Counted from the first letter of the stretch, positions 17,515 through 27,057 are shown. The stretch: DNA of 64,000 bases from Paenibacillus sp. JCM 10914 (GCF_001315105.1 NZ_BAZR01000018.1:36838-100837); one strand, 5' to 3'. The notes: generated by a model from the letters alone, not told the origin. Made by a program: numbers and translations.

Positions 17515-17720
17515 TCTTTGCTCAGTTGAATTTCATGCTCCTCAACATAATTGCGATAATGTTCACCATTATAGTAATCAACAATATCCTTATTAATCTC
17601 AGGATATAGTTGAATGGAATATAACTCACATCCTATTAGAATAATAAAGCCGATCGGCTGCCATCCAAGTATAAATGAAAAATCCCTTAGGAATAAGGGG
17701 TTTTTGCTAACTTTATTGAA
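17515..17720 (-). pseudogene. C-terminal remnant of an unrecognised, membrane-containing protein
   Basis: An open minus-strand frame ends at 17515. It encodes a hydrophobic stretch (ILGWQPIGFIILIG) followed by a charged tail (INKDIVDYYNGEHYRNYVEE... SKEER). No start codon or ribosome-binding site is present; the frame is open only back to a stop near 17745. It sits just upstream of terminator repeat copy 4, as the intact minus-strand genes do. It therefore reads as the surviving 3-prime end of a gene whose 5-prime part is lost. Confidence 0.35.
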
Positions 17721-17853
17721 GTTCTTACTACACAGGATTTATACCTTGAAATTGTGGATCGGACATATTCTTGTCCTAAGCCGAAAACAAACTTATAATA
17801 AAATTGCTGAAAATCTAGGAACCGTTGGTATATATAATGCAAGGAGGAGCGCC

Positions 17854-19140
17854 ATGAATATCACCCAAGATTTTATTGATGAACGTTTCAAGGCATTTGT
17901 ACTAGACAATTTTTGCGAAAATCGTGAATGGATTCAGACAAGTGATGTGGATCGAATCGTTTCGCTGCAGCTTGCGAATCATACATATTCAAGCCTGAAA
18001 GGGATTGAACATTTCGCGTCTCTTGAGGAACTTGATTGCTCGTACAATAACATAACGGAGCTCGACATCAGCAAGAACATAAACCTGAGAACGTTGGATT
18101 GCGGGGCGAACCAATTAACTACTCTGGACACGGGTAATAATCCGCTATTGGAGAAGCTGTCTTGTTCATACAACGAGCTGGCCCAACTGGATATCAGTCG
18201 CAATCCATTATTGAAAGAGCTGAACTGTAACAAAAATGAGTTTCGCTCTTTGAATCTGACGGACAATGAGAAGCTGGAGCTACTAGATTGCGGCTTTAAC
18301 CGAATTCGGAATTTGGATATTAGTCAAAATGCCATGCTCGCCAAGCTGGTCTGTTATTGGAACATCATTACGGAACTGCGTGTAGATCAGAATAAGAATT
18401 TACAAGAACTTAACTGCGGTTACAATTCCATGTTTGATTTGAATCTGGATCATAACACGCGCTTGACCCACCTCGATTGCGGAAACAATTATCTAATCAG
18501 CTTGAATGTAAAGGGCTGCTCGGACTTGATTGAAATCCGATGCAATCACAATCATCTTACGAATTTGGATGTGAGCGGAAATCCAGCATTGCAAAGCTTA
18601 AGATGTTTCAATAATCACATCGCAAAGTTGGATCTCAGCCATAATCCGCATTTAGTCGAGATCTATTGCTCTGAGAATAAAATCTCGGTGCTGGATACCA
18701 GTCATAACCCAAATCTCGAGCGATTGGATTATGTCAATAATCTCATCGTTGAGCCGGACCTAACCCTTGAAGGGATCGGCACTTTTCAATACGATAGCTC
18801 GCGATCTTTCTATAAAACGACGGTACATTATATGGGAAACGAGATTCCTGTCTCAGCGGAAGTCTCCAACGAATCAGATATGAAACGGCTGTCGCCCATC
18901 ATCATGAAAGCATGGGAGCGCTTTGAAGAGCTGAGCGATCAAGCACTGAACCTAATTGCCACAACGCATCCGGACGAAGATGTGACCCAGTTAGCTATTG
19001 CTGAGCTTGAGTTTAATAGAGACAACACATTTCGGTTGGGTTACGATGCAGGCGAAACCCCTGCCGGACAACTATGCATTTATGTGGCTTTTAATATAAA
19101 TCTTGAAATGAGCAGCGATCTCGTTTACGAAACGTATTAA
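17854..19140 (+). CDS. Leucine-rich-repeat protein with cysteine-type repeats
   Basis: 428 aa from ATG 17854 (AAGGAGGAG upstream); the in-frame extension upstream crosses a hairpin and has no start signal. Residues about 40-310 are a dozen regular 21-residue repeats of the form LxxLDCxxNxIxxLDISxNxxL, as in internalin-like LRRs with a conserved cysteine. No signal peptide or membrane anchor is seen, so it should be cytoplasmic, unlike typical internalins. The C-terminal 100 residues form a separate domain with a GYDAGETPAGQLCIYVAFN segment. Similar endings occur in small uncharacterised Bacillales proteins. Partner or role unknown. Confidence 0.85.
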   Translation: MNITQDFIDERFKAFVLDNFCENREWIQTSDVDRIVSLQLANHTYSSLKGIEHFASLEELDCSYNNITELDISKNINLRTLDCGANQLTTLDTGNNPLLEKLSCSYNELAQLDISRNPLLKELNCNKNEFRSLNLTDNEKLELLDCGFNRIRNLDISQNAMLAKLVCYWNIITELRVDQNKNLQELNCGYNSMFDLNLDHNTRLTHLDCGNNYLISLNVKGCSDLIEIRCNHNHLTNLDVSGNPALQSLRCFNNHIAKLDLSHNPHLVEIYCSENKISVLDTSHNPNLERLDYVNNLIVEPDLTLEGIGTFQYDSSRSFYKTTVHYMGNEIPVSAEVSNESDMKRLSPIIMKAWERFEELSDQALNLIATTHPDEDVTQLAIAELEFNRDNTFRLGYDAGETPAGQLCIYVAFNINLEMSSDLVYETY

Positions 19141-19169
19141 CTCGAGTTTCAAAGAGCTATCGATTACAG

Positions 19170-19223
19170 GGTAAATAAAAAAAACGACAGCCGATTGACC
19201 GGTCGTCGTTTTCTTTATTTACC
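19170..19223. terminator. Bidirectional terminator between the LRR and tetR-type genes
   Basis: GGTAAATAAAgAAAACGAC... pairs with ...GTCGTTTTcTTTATTTACC. A-runs and T-runs flank the stem on both strands, between convergent genes ending at 19140 and 19226. Confidence 0.8.
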
Positions 19224-19225
19224 GA

Positions 19226-19927
19226 CTATGGTTCCCCCATAGACGACTCGTGTTTCATCTGCAATAAACCTTGTAAGATGACTTCGAGCCCCCAGTGAAA
19301 TCGCTCTCTGGATCCTGTGTCTCCTGAGAACATCTCATGATTCATTGCAGCAATCATTGGGAATTGTGCAGGATCGAGAGACATGAAAGTGTCCTTAATT
19401 GAAGTCAAATGCGTCGTACCGTGCATTTCCCAAGTGGATTTTTCGAATACCACGGATGAAACGTAGAATAAAAACAAGTCTACTCCCCATGCAGCCGATC
19501 GGGACGATATTCCGGCCTCATGTAAAGCCGTTAGAATATACTCAATCAGCCTAAATGAGTTCGTACCTACCGAGAGTGTAGTAAGAGATAATTCAGCGAG
19601 ACCTGGTTGCGCATGTAACAATTTGAAATATGCGTCAAGTGCGCCGAACAGCCTCGTCTTCCAGGAACCTTCATCATAGGGTGGCAATTGGAGTTGTCCC
19701 AATGCGTAGTCCATCACATAAGCGTTTAACTCTTGGACGTTCTTTACGTAAACGTACAAGGAAGAAGGTCCGGTATCTAATGCTTTCGCGATCTTGCGCA
19801 TGGTCATTCCTGACATACCTTCTTCTTTAATCAATGAATAGGCTGTTTTGATGATCTCCTCATGGCTTAACGGATCTTTAGCCGGCCGTGCCCTGCGACT
19901 TACTATCGTACGTTTTGAATTATTCAT
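19226..19927 (-). CDS. TetR-family regulator with class-type TetR C-terminal domain
   Basis: 233 aa. N-terminal helix-turn-helix (HEEIIKTAYSLIKEEGMSGM, TMRKIAKALDTGPSSLYVYV) and a long ligand-binding domain of the tetracycline-repressor type (GLAELSLTTLSVG..., RFHWGLEVILQGLLQM). It lies 54 bases downstream of the Tet(X)-like monooxygenase gene, in the same operon. Two tandem operator-like palindromes lie upstream of that operon, so autoregulation together with the enzyme is likely. Confidence 0.85.
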   Translation of the reverse strand: MNNSKRTIVSRRARPAKDPLSHEEIIKTAYSLIKEEGMSGMTMRKIAKALDTGPSSLYVYVKNVQELNAYVMDYALGQLQLPPYDEGSWKTRLFGALDAYFKLLHAQPGLAELSLTTLSVGTNSFRLIEYILTALHEAGISSRSAAWGVDLFLFYVSSVVFEKSTWEMHGTTHLTSIKDTFMSLDPAQFPMIAAMNHEMFSGDTGSRERFHWGLEVILQGLLQMKHESSMGEP

Positions 19928-19981
19928 TATGCATCACCAATATTACTATTACCATATCTGAAGCCACGAGTAAATAACTCA

Positions 19982-21157
19982 TTACACATCATGCTGTGTC
20001 TGATCATGCAACTGTTTCATGAGCGTAGCCATCTTAGCAGCCGCATCGTCAGAGAAGCATAGTACTAAGTTGTCGTAAGACTCCTGGGCCATATCGGAGG
20101 AATATCGGTACATCTCGCGCTCGTACTCTTCAATAGCTGACCCAGAGTCTTGATGCCGGGCGATGGCAAGGGCCAATGTATAGGCATCCAGCATGGCCAG
20201 ATTCACTCCTACTCCTGCAAAAGGAGACATGACGTGAGCGGAATCGCCAATTAACGTAACCCCCGGATTGTGCTTCCATCGATAGCCTACCGGCAGCATG
20301 TAGATTCGTCTAGGTTGTATAGCACCATCGGCATATCGGATATAATTTTTGAGATCGTCGTCCCAATCCGAGAACAGTTCCAATAGCTTGTTTTTCGCTT
20401 CCGTTGGCTGATCAAAATCAATTCCGCAAGTATCCAGCCACTCTCTTTCAACTTCGAAGCTGGCATATACTTTAATTCGTCCATCTCCGTTTAACTGCCC
20501 CAGAATGCCCTTCCGATCTCCAAGTGCAAACATCTTGCCCCTACTATTTAGTTCGAGAAGATCAGGATGATTATTCTTAACATCCAATACGTTGAGCTCC
20601 ACCATGGTTAGTCCGGAGTATTCAGGCTGTAAATCAGAGAGCAACGGTCGGACACGCGAGAAGGCACCGTCAGCTCCGACTAGAAGATCAACGGTGTCAA
20701 CCACCCCATTCTCGAAGTGGAGCTCGGTCATCCCATGATCGAGAGCGATCGCTTGTTGAAGCTTATGACCGTATCGAATACATCCCTTATCGAGTGAATC
20801 GAGTAATAATTGGCACAAATCGCCGCGATCGATCTCTGGACGGGTACCATGATCGTCCTCAACGGCTTCTTCATCCATATATACATTTTTATGTTTGTCA
20901 AACAGTCGAAAATCCTCTCCCTCATAGCGAGCGAGTTCCTGGAATTTCTCAAAAAGTCCTGCTTCTTTAAGTGCCAATTGTCCGGATTCCTCATGAATAT
21001 CTAGTGATCCGCCGCGATCTCGATTCGTATCTTGAACTTCCCGTTCATAGACAACGGGGTTAAAACCATGCCGTTGAAGTAGTAAAGCTAGTGTTAGTCC
21101 CCCAGGACCGGCCCCGATGATGGCAATGCGTTTAGATGCTATAGCCGAATGTGTCAT
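19982..21157 (-). CDS. Tet(X)-like FAD-dependent monooxygenase
   Basis: 391 aa, the size of Tet(X) tetracycline-inactivating monooxygenases. N-terminal FAD Rossmann motif GAGPGGL; GGSLDIHEESGQLAL; RPEIDRGDLCQLLL, which matches the R-x-x-I-N/D-R-x-D-L region; LVGADGAFSRVR; FAD ribityl motif GDSAHVMSPFAGVGVNLAML; and a C-terminal helix. This order matches class A flavin monooxygenases close to Tet(X). Many homologues act on other substrates, so tetracycline degradation is unproven. Operon with a TetR-type repressor. Confidence 0.85.
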   Translation of the reverse strand: MTHSAIASKRIAIIGAGPGGLTLALLLQRHGFNPVVYEREVQDTNRDRGGSLDIHEESGQLALKEAGLFEKFQELARYEGEDFRLFDKHKNVYMDEEAVEDDHGTRPEIDRGDLCQLLLDSLDKGCIRYGHKLQQAIALDHGMTELHFENGVVDTVDLLVGADGAFSRVRPLLSDLQPEYSGLTMVELNVLDVKNNHPDLLELNSRGKMFALGDRKGILGQLNGDGRIKVYASFEVEREWLDTCGIDFDQPTEAKNKLLELFSDWDDDLKNYIRYADGAIQPRRIYMLPVGYRWKHNPGVTLIGDSAHVMSPFAGVGVNLAMLDAYTLALAIARHQDSGSAIEEYEREMYRYSSDMAQESYDNLVLCFSDDAAAKMATLMKQLHDQTQHDV

Positions 21158-21293
21158 ATCATTTCACTCCTTCAATTAGTTTTGCTCAAAGCAAAGTTTG
21201 TATTCATATTAGAATGGCTTTTCGAGCTGTTTTCAAGAACAAGCGCAATAAGCCTTAACATCAGTGAAGCTGCAGCTGCATATATAGTTATAA

Positions 21294-21332
21294 CATAACG
21301 AACACTGTTCGTAAAGAACAATGTTCGTTATG
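21294..21332. promoter_or_regulatory. Tandem TetR-type operators upstream of the Tet(X)-like operon
   Basis: 17-base arms (21294-21310 and 21316-21332) with one mismatch. They resolve into two adjacent palindromes, ACGAACAcTGTTCGT (21297-21311) and AAAGAACAaTGTTCGTT (21313-21329), sharing the core GAACAnTGTTC. They lie 140-175 bases before the monooxygenase start. Confidence 0.68.
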
Positions 21333-21370
21333 TCATTTTAAGGAGCCAGCTTAATAAGACTGCACCTGTT

Positions 21371-21425
21371 GTTAATGAACAAAGGCAGCCGGTCATTATT
21401 TGACGGCTGCCTTTGTTCATTTAAC
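21371..21425 (-). terminator. Terminator of the codBA operon
   Basis: Stem TGAACAAAGGCAGCCG / CGGCTGCCTTTGTTCA (16 bp) with a short AT-rich loop, 22 bases downstream of the codA stop codon. Confidence 0.75.
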
Positions 21426-21446
21426 TATATGTCCTTTTCGATTCAA

Positions 21447-22715
21447 TTATTTATTGAAAGTAATCTTCTCCGAACCGTCCTCAAGAACGATCGACGTATC
21501 CCGCGGCTTTGTTTCCGCGATTAGGCGGCCGCCTCTGAACGAATAAAGCACTCCGACCTGTTTGCGTATGGCCTCATATTCGTTTTCTGCTTCAAGAACG
21601 ATGAAATTCGCAGGCTTCCCTTCTTCAATACCGTATACATCCTCAATATGCAACGTTCTTGCGCTATTTTTCGTAATGAGATCGATCGAATTTACAATCT
21701 GATCATAACCGAGCAACTGTGAAGCATGGATGCCCATGTGCAGTACCTGAAGCATGTTGCCTGTGCCTAACGGATACCATGGATCAAAGATGTCATCGTG
21801 ACCGAAGCACACATTGAGACCAGCTTCCTGCAGCTCTTTGACGCGAGTCAGTCCTCTTCTTTTTGGATACGTGTCAAAGCGACCCTGCAGGTGGATGTTA
21901 ACCAGAGGATTGGAGACGAAATTGAGGTCAGCCATCTTCAGCAATCTGAACAATTTGTACGTATATGCATCATTGTATGACCCCATCGCCGTCGTGTGAC
22001 TTGCCGTCGTACGGGAGCCCAGCCCGCGTTCATAGGCTTCTGTCGCAACGACTTCAACGAAACGAGATTGCTCGTCATCGATTTCATCGCAATGGATGTC
22101 GATGAGACGATCGTATTTTTCGGCGAGGTCAAACGCAACCTTCATCGAATCGACGCCATATTCCCTTGTGAATTCGAAGTGCGGAATGCCGCCGACCACG
22201 TCAACGCCCATTTTCAGCGACTCTTCCAGCAATGCCGCGCCGTTCGGGTAGGAGTGAATGCCCTCCTGCGGAAAAGCGACAAGCTGGATGTCGATGTATG
22301 GTGCCATTTCTTCTTTCACTTCAAGCATCGCTTTAACTGCGGTCAAACTTGGATCGGTGACGTCCACATGCGTCCGCACATGCTGGATACCCTGCGCTAT
22401 CTGCCACTTCAGTGCCGTTTTGGAGCGCGTTTTGACGTCTTCATGCGTCAGGAAGGCCTTGCGCTCTGACCAACGCTGAATGCCCTCGAACAGCGTTCCG
22501 CTTAAGTTCCATTCCGGCTCGCCCGCCGTTAACGTTGTATCCAGATGAATATGAGGTTCAATGAACGGCGGCAGCACAAGCGAGCCGCCCACGTCAAGGA
22601 CTTCCTCATTCGCAGTTACTTCCTGTGACTGCGTAATTAGCTCAAACTTTCCTTCTTTCACGACGATATTCCACAAACCTTCTTTACCCCGCAATTTTGC
22701 GTTCTGTATAATCAT
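21447..22715 (-). CDS. codA: Cytosine deaminase CodA
   Basis: 422 aa amidohydrolase that hydrolyses cytosine to uracil and ammonia. Metal-binding HIHLDTTL near residue 60, DIHCDEIDD, TASHTTAMGSYND and CFGHDDIFDPWYPLGTGNML are all conserved with E. coli CodA. ATG 22715 was chosen because AAGGGG lies seven to ten bases upstream; this start overlaps the codB end by 32 bases and implies translational coupling. Second gene of codBA, downstream of a PyrR-type attenuator. Confidence 0.93.
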   Translation of the reverse strand: MIIQNAKLRGKEGLWNIVVKEGKFELITQSQEVTANEEVLDVGGSLVLPPFIEPHIHLDTTLTAGEPEWNLSGTLFEGIQRWSERKAFLTHEDVKTRSKTALKWQIAQGIQHVRTHVDVTDPSLTAVKAMLEVKEEMAPYIDIQLVAFPQEGIHSYPNGAALLEESLKMGVDVVGGIPHFEFTREYGVDSMKVAFDLAEKYDRLIDIHCDEIDDEQSRFVEVVATEAYERGLGSRTTASHTTAMGSYNDAYTYKLFRLLKMADLNFVSNPLVNIHLQGRFDTYPKRRGLTRVKELQEAGLNVCFGHDDIFDPWYPLGTGNMLQVLHMGIHASQLLGYDQIVNSIDLITKNSARTLHIEDVYGIEEGKPANFIVLEAENEYEAIRKQVGVLYSFRGGRLIAETKPRDTSIVLEDGSEKITFNK

Positions 22716-23961
22716 TGTTCTTCCCCTTTTCATTGGATTCTTTCGCAGGATTGATCAGCATCAACACGATGTAGGCGACCGCCGTACCAATTAGTGCGTT
22801 TAACGGCGTTACTCCTGGAGCAAGCTGGGCGAACGCCACGCCGATCGCCCAAGCCACCATCGCTATCCAGTTTACCTTTTTAAAACTCATTTCAGCAAAC
22901 GATTGATAGTTTCCGCGCTTCACAAAGAAGTAGTCCGCGATGATGATGGCCCCGATGGACGGTACCGCCGCGCCCAGCACATTCAGGAAACCGACGAAAT
23001 TGTTGTACATCCACATGGCAAATACGGTACCCACGATGCCGTTTACAATAACGAAGAATTTTTTCGAAATTTTGGTGATGTTGGCAAATCCCAGCCCGGA
23101 AGCGTAAAGGGCGTTATCATTGGTCGTCCAGATATTCAGCCCCAGTACGATGATCGCGGGAAGGATCAACCCTTGCAGGAACATGACCTCCGAGATATCT
23201 GCCAGGTTATAAGCCATTGCGCCGACGGCACCGAACAGGAACATGAGCGAATTCCCAAGGAAAAACGCAATGACTGTAGCGGTAACCGCCTGGCGGGATG
23301 TCCGGGAGAACCGTGCAAAATCGGGCGTTAAGGTTCCACCGCTGATGAATGAGCCGATACAGATGGTTAGTGCCGCTGCCGCGGTGATTGTCTGTGTCGG
23401 CGTGTAATCGAGCAATCCTTGCAGACCGCCCAGCGTATCTGCACCTTCGAACATGGAGTAACTGCCGAGAATGGCAATGGCCGGAACCGCGATATACCCC
23501 AGAATCACCAGCGACTTCATACCGAAGATGGCCGATGCCGTCATGGCGAGGCCAAACAACAAGATCAACAGGTACACGTTCCAACCCATCGCTTTGGCGA
23601 CCGGGATCGCGAACATGGCCACGCCGACGCCGAACCATCCGACCTGCGTGAAGCCTAGCAGGAATGAAGGCAGGTAAGATCCTTTCTCACCGAATGCATA
23701 TTTTGCCAGTAAATGCGTAGACAGACCCGTCTTGGCGGCGATATGCGCCAGTGCTCCCGTATAGATGCCGAGCACCAAATTTCCCGCAAGTACTACGCCA
23801 ATGAACTCCAGGAACGTCAAGCTGATGCCCAAAGTCCCCCCTGCCAACATGCTTGCCGAAAAGAAAGTGAACCCCAACATGACAGATAACGTCTTCCAAA
23901 AATGGTTTCTCTGCGTTTTCGGTACCTCTTGCCACGAAAACTCTTGATCTTGTTTGCTCAT
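22684..23961 (-). CDS. codB: Cytosine permease CodB
   Basis: 425 aa NCS1-family transporter with about twelve membrane segments. N-terminal region TLSVMLGFTFFSASMLAGGT and LGFTQVGWFGVGVAMFAIPV match CodB. It imports cytosine as a proton or cation symporter and is followed by overlapping codA, so cytosine is taken up and deaminated to uracil for salvage. The leader carries a PyrR-binding loop and a terminator, indicating shut-off when UMP is plentiful. Confidence 0.92.
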   Translation of the reverse strand: MSKQDQEFSWQEVPKTQRNHFWKTLSVMLGFTFFSASMLAGGTLGISLTFLEFIGVVLAGNLVLGIYTGALAHIAAKTGLSTHLLAKYAFGEKGSYLPSFLLGFTQVGWFGVGVAMFAIPVAKAMGWNVYLLILLFGLAMTASAIFGMKSLVILGYIAVPAIAILGSYSMFEGADTLGGLQGLLDYTPTQTITAAAALTICIGSFISGGTLTPDFARFSRTSRQAVTATVIAFFLGNSLMFLFGAVGAMAYNLADISEVMFLQGLILPAIIVLGLNIWTTNDNALYASGLGFANITKISKKFFVIVNGIVGTVFAMWMYNNFVGFLNVLGAAVPSIGAIIIADYFFVKRGNYQSFAEMSFKKVNWIAMVAWAIGVAFAQLAPGVTPLNALIGTAVAYIVLMLINPAKESNEKGKNNDYTERKIAG

Positions 23962-24004
23962 CAGAATACCTCCAGCTTAAAGTGTCCTGATACCAAAAAA
24001 GCAG

Positions 24005-24165
24005 AAAAAAGAGGCTACTCGTCAAGTCTCAACCTGACAAGTAGCCTCTTTTAATTACTTCATAATCCGCACGAAGACGCAGAGCATCCCCTGATGGAAA
24101 ATGCACTGTTCACGCGTGATTATAAAAATCCGCTGTCCTTGCCAGCCTCTCTGGACTGAATTAAA
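24005..24165 (-). ncRNA. PyrR-binding attenuator leader of codBA
   Basis: On the minus strand the RNA contains CAGTCCAGAGAGGCTG (24158-24143) closed by CCTT/AAGG. This equals the conserved PyrR binding loop (AGUCCnGnGAGGYU) of the Bacillus pyr operon. Downstream lie GGGGATGCTCTGCGTCTTCG and a strong terminator, AAAGAGGCTACT.. / ..AGTAGCCTCTTT plus a T-run (24052-24005), 44 bases before codB. UMP-bound PyrR should stabilise the anti-antiterminator and stop transcription. Confidence 0.88.
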
Positions 24166-24262
24166 GGTACCAGTATTCAATTACATTCTATTATTTTGGA
24201 AAAACCAATGGTTGTCAATGTTATTATTATCCAATGATAATAATCCTCCTATCCTTGCTACT

Positions 24263-26031
24263 CTACCCCAAATTAATCTCCCGGATCTTTTCCAGGTCCA
24301 CTTTCGGTTTTCGGTCTTCGTTGAGTAGCCCGTTAACCTCATGCTGCACGTCCGTAACCTGCGTATAACAGTAGCCGGAAATGAACGGAATGGCTTTAAT
24401 CGCTCCGGTTATACTGCCAAATCGCTTCAGGAAGTCCTCCTCATTGTCAACCTGATCGCCATAACCCCAGCCATGCTCGCTCTTGTAAGCAATCCCTCCA
24501 AACTCGCTGATGATTATCGGTTGGCCTTTATAACTGTAGCCATTTGCGAACGCAAATTTCCACTCGTTGTACGTACCGCTGCTACCCGTGATTGAGTTTT
24601 TATCCTTGTATGTTTCATACAAATCCTCGCCCCGCTCCACATAATCATGAAGAGTCAGAATATCAGAAATGGTGTGCTCCCATCCATCATTGGTGATGAC
24701 TGGACGATAAGGATCGATGGATTTGGTCAAATGATAAATGCCTTCCGTAAATTTTTGCTGCCGTTCGTCATGGATAATATTCTGAATGCCCCATGACTCG
24801 TTAAAAGGCACCCACGTAATAATGCAGGGATGATTGTACTGCTGCTGCACAACCTCCATCCATTCCTTGGTAAAACGCTCCACTGCTTCATCGTTATATT
24901 CATAAGCAGCCGCCATTTCGGACCACACCAGCATACCTTTGACATCACACCAGTATAGGAACCTGGCATCTTCAATTTTCATATGCTTGCGCAAACCGTT
25001 GTAGCCCATCTCGGCGATCGCTCGATATCTTCGATCAGCGCTTCCTCAGACGGAGGCGTCAGATGACTATCGGTCCAGTAGCCCTGATCCAGAATCAATC
25101 TCTGGTAAAGGGGAATATTATTCAGCAGGATTTGGCCGTCTCGGATCGAGATTTTGCGCATGCCGAAATAAGAGCCCACCCGGTCGATCTCTCGTTCTCC
25201 ATCATATAGTACAAACTCCACATCAAACAGATTTGGATTTCCCGGAGACCACAGGTTTTGCAGCCAAGGTCCGTTGATGCCATTCATCATGCTGGTTTCC
25301 ACTGTCAGCCAGGCTCTGTCCACCGAAAGGCTTAGCTTTCTTACCGTTTCGCCCTTAAGTGTAATTTCAGTCTCCAGCCGGAGATCATTTTTGTTTTTCG
25401 TACCGTTAAAGCGGAAGTCAAACCGAATCATTTGGCGGTCAATGTCCGGCGTCATTTTCACCGTATCCAAGCGGGTATCGTGGACATGTTCGAGCCAGAC
25501 GCTTTTCCAAATGCCTGTGGTCTGCACATAAAACGAATCATGATTCCGTCCGGACCAGCGCTGCTTGCCCCGAGGCTGCAGACAGCTATCGCTGTCTTCC
25601 ACTTTCAACACAATTTCATTTTCGGCGTCTTGCCCCAGCAGGTCGGTAATATCAAAGGAAAACCGAGCATACGCCCCTTCATGCTCCCCCGCAAAACGAC
25701 CGTTCACCCAACAGGAGGCTTTATAATCGACACCTTCGAAATGCAGAATCGTTTGTTTCCCTTCCGCCTCTGGGGAAAGTATCAATTTTCTGCGATACCA
25801 GATCTGCGCATGGAATATCTCTTCGCCGATCCCGCTCGCTTGCGTTTCATAGGTAAATGGAACATTTATTTTTTGGGCGACCGGAAAATGGTCCATCCAA
25901 CGTTCTGCAACACCGGCTTTATCATCATCGAAACTGAAATCCCACTCCCCGTTCAGATCCAGCCACTGGCTCCGGACAAATTGGGGTCTCGGATAGTTTT
26001 TCATATAAAATTTCGTAGCTGCTGTGGACAC
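24263..26031 (-). CDS. Glycoside hydrolase family 2 enzyme (beta-galactosidase/glucuronidase-like, frameshifted)
   Basis: Full product about 589 aa. The N-terminal jelly-roll sugar-binding domain (YPRPQFVRSQWLDLNGEWDF, WYRRKLIL) is followed by an immunoglobulin-like middle domain and a TIM-barrel catalytic domain. The acid/base glutamate lies in WVPFNESWGIQ and the nucleophile in PIIISEFGGIAY. The frame breaks near 25015: one base added in GAGCG-ATCGCC gives ...IAEMGYNGLRKHMKIEDARF, joining both parts. Cytoplasmic (no signal peptide). An AraC regulator is encoded divergently. Substrate cannot be told from sequence alone. Confidence 0.87.
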
Positions 26032-26167
26032 TTAAACACCTATCCTCTCTCTGCTCACTGAAGTATAATCTGTATTTCTAATCACAGATTACTATCTTGT
26101 CCAGAGAAAGAAAATGATTTATCCTATCTAATGACTGATCTATTATCCTTTATAGGAGTGGGATTTA

Positions 26168-26944
26168 TTGATACATCTAAAGCGATGCGGATATAATGTG
26201 ATTCATCCAGAAGGCTTTACTGTCGACCGTCCGGAGGGCTCTGGGGATTACGTCTTTTTATTCTTCCGGAGCAAAATGGAGCTTCGAATTCAATCACAGG
26301 TTATGTTTGTTGAACCTAATGCCTTCATTATTTTTAACAAGAATAGCCCATATTTCTACCAGGATGCTGAGCAACCGCTGGTTCATGACTGGTTTCACTT
26401 TGAAATGGAGGATGCAGATGCTTTTTTTGATCGGCTGAATCTCCCTCTAGATACCTTAATTAAAGCATACGACCCCTTTTATATTTCCAGAAAAGTGAAT
26501 GATATTCATTGGGAGAATCTGCAGAACGGAACCTTCCGAAAGGAGATCATCGATTATACTATTCGTTGCCTATTCATGAAGCTTAGCGATATTCGAAGTC
26601 ATCTGGAGCCACACCATCAGATTAGTAAATACTATGATCAGTTCCTGAACTTAAGAAATGAAGTCTTCAGTTCTCCTTCGACTTGGTATACGGTCGAGTC
26701 CTTGGCGGACAAGATGAATATGAGTCGGTCTTATTTTCAACATATGTACAAACAAATCTTTGGCATATCGGTCATTAACGATATCATCCTGAACAGACTA
26801 GGATATGCCTCCTATTTATTGCAGAACACCTCATATGCGATCAGCCATATTTCTGGAATTTGCGGTTATGAGAACGATGTACATTTTATGCGGCAATTCA
26901 AAAAGTTCGTAGGACGAACTCCTAGTGAATACAGAGGAAGATAA
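26168..26944 (+). CDS. AraC-family regulator, divergent from GH2
   Basis: 258 aa from a TTG start at 26168 (GGAGTGGG upstream). The N-terminal cupin-like sensing domain (RPEGSGDYVFLFFRSKMEL, VEPNAFIIFNKNSPYFY) is followed by two C-terminal helix-turn-helix motifs (SLADKMNMSRSYFQHMYKQI; YAISHISGICGYENDVHFMR, FKKFVGRTPSEYR). Its divergence from the GH2 gene, 136 bases apart, suggests it activates glycosidase expression in response to a sugar. Confidence 0.87.
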   Translation: MIHLKRCGYNVIHPEGFTVDRPEGSGDYVFLFFRSKMELRIQSQVMFVEPNAFIIFNKNSPYFYQDAEQPLVHDWFHFEMEDADAFFDRLNLPLDTLIKAYDPFYISRKVNDIHWENLQNGTFRKEIIDYTIRCLFMKLSDIRSHLEPHHQISKYYDQFLNLRNEVFSSPSTWYTVESLADKMNMSRSYFQHMYKQIFGISVINDIILNRLGYASYLLQNTSYAISHISGICGYENDVHFMRQFKKFVGRTPSEYRGR

Positions 26945-26972
26945 AAAAAGCCTGGTTTATCAGGCATCATTC
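26945..26972 (-). terminator. Terminator-like hairpin between convergent AraC genes
   Basis: GCCTG gtttat CAGGC with a T-run on the minus strand (AAAAAAA on plus). It could terminate the minus-strand AraC/GyrI gene. Confidence 0.5.
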
Positions 26973-27057
26973 ACTCACATTATGTAGGTAGTAGTAACCT
27001 GTACTCTGACTTTTTCATGAAATTCGCTACTTGTGTCATCATCTGAGCACCTATGCA

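Noticed and set aside
17614..17853. In-frame N-terminal extension of the LRR gene
   Set aside because: It contains a hairpin (about 17679-17706), lacks LRR-like sequence, and the ATG at 17854 has a strong ribosome-binding site.
23207..23677. Several long overlapping ORFs on both strands inside codB
   Set aside because: Shadows of the GC-rich codB frame without start signals or recognisable domains.
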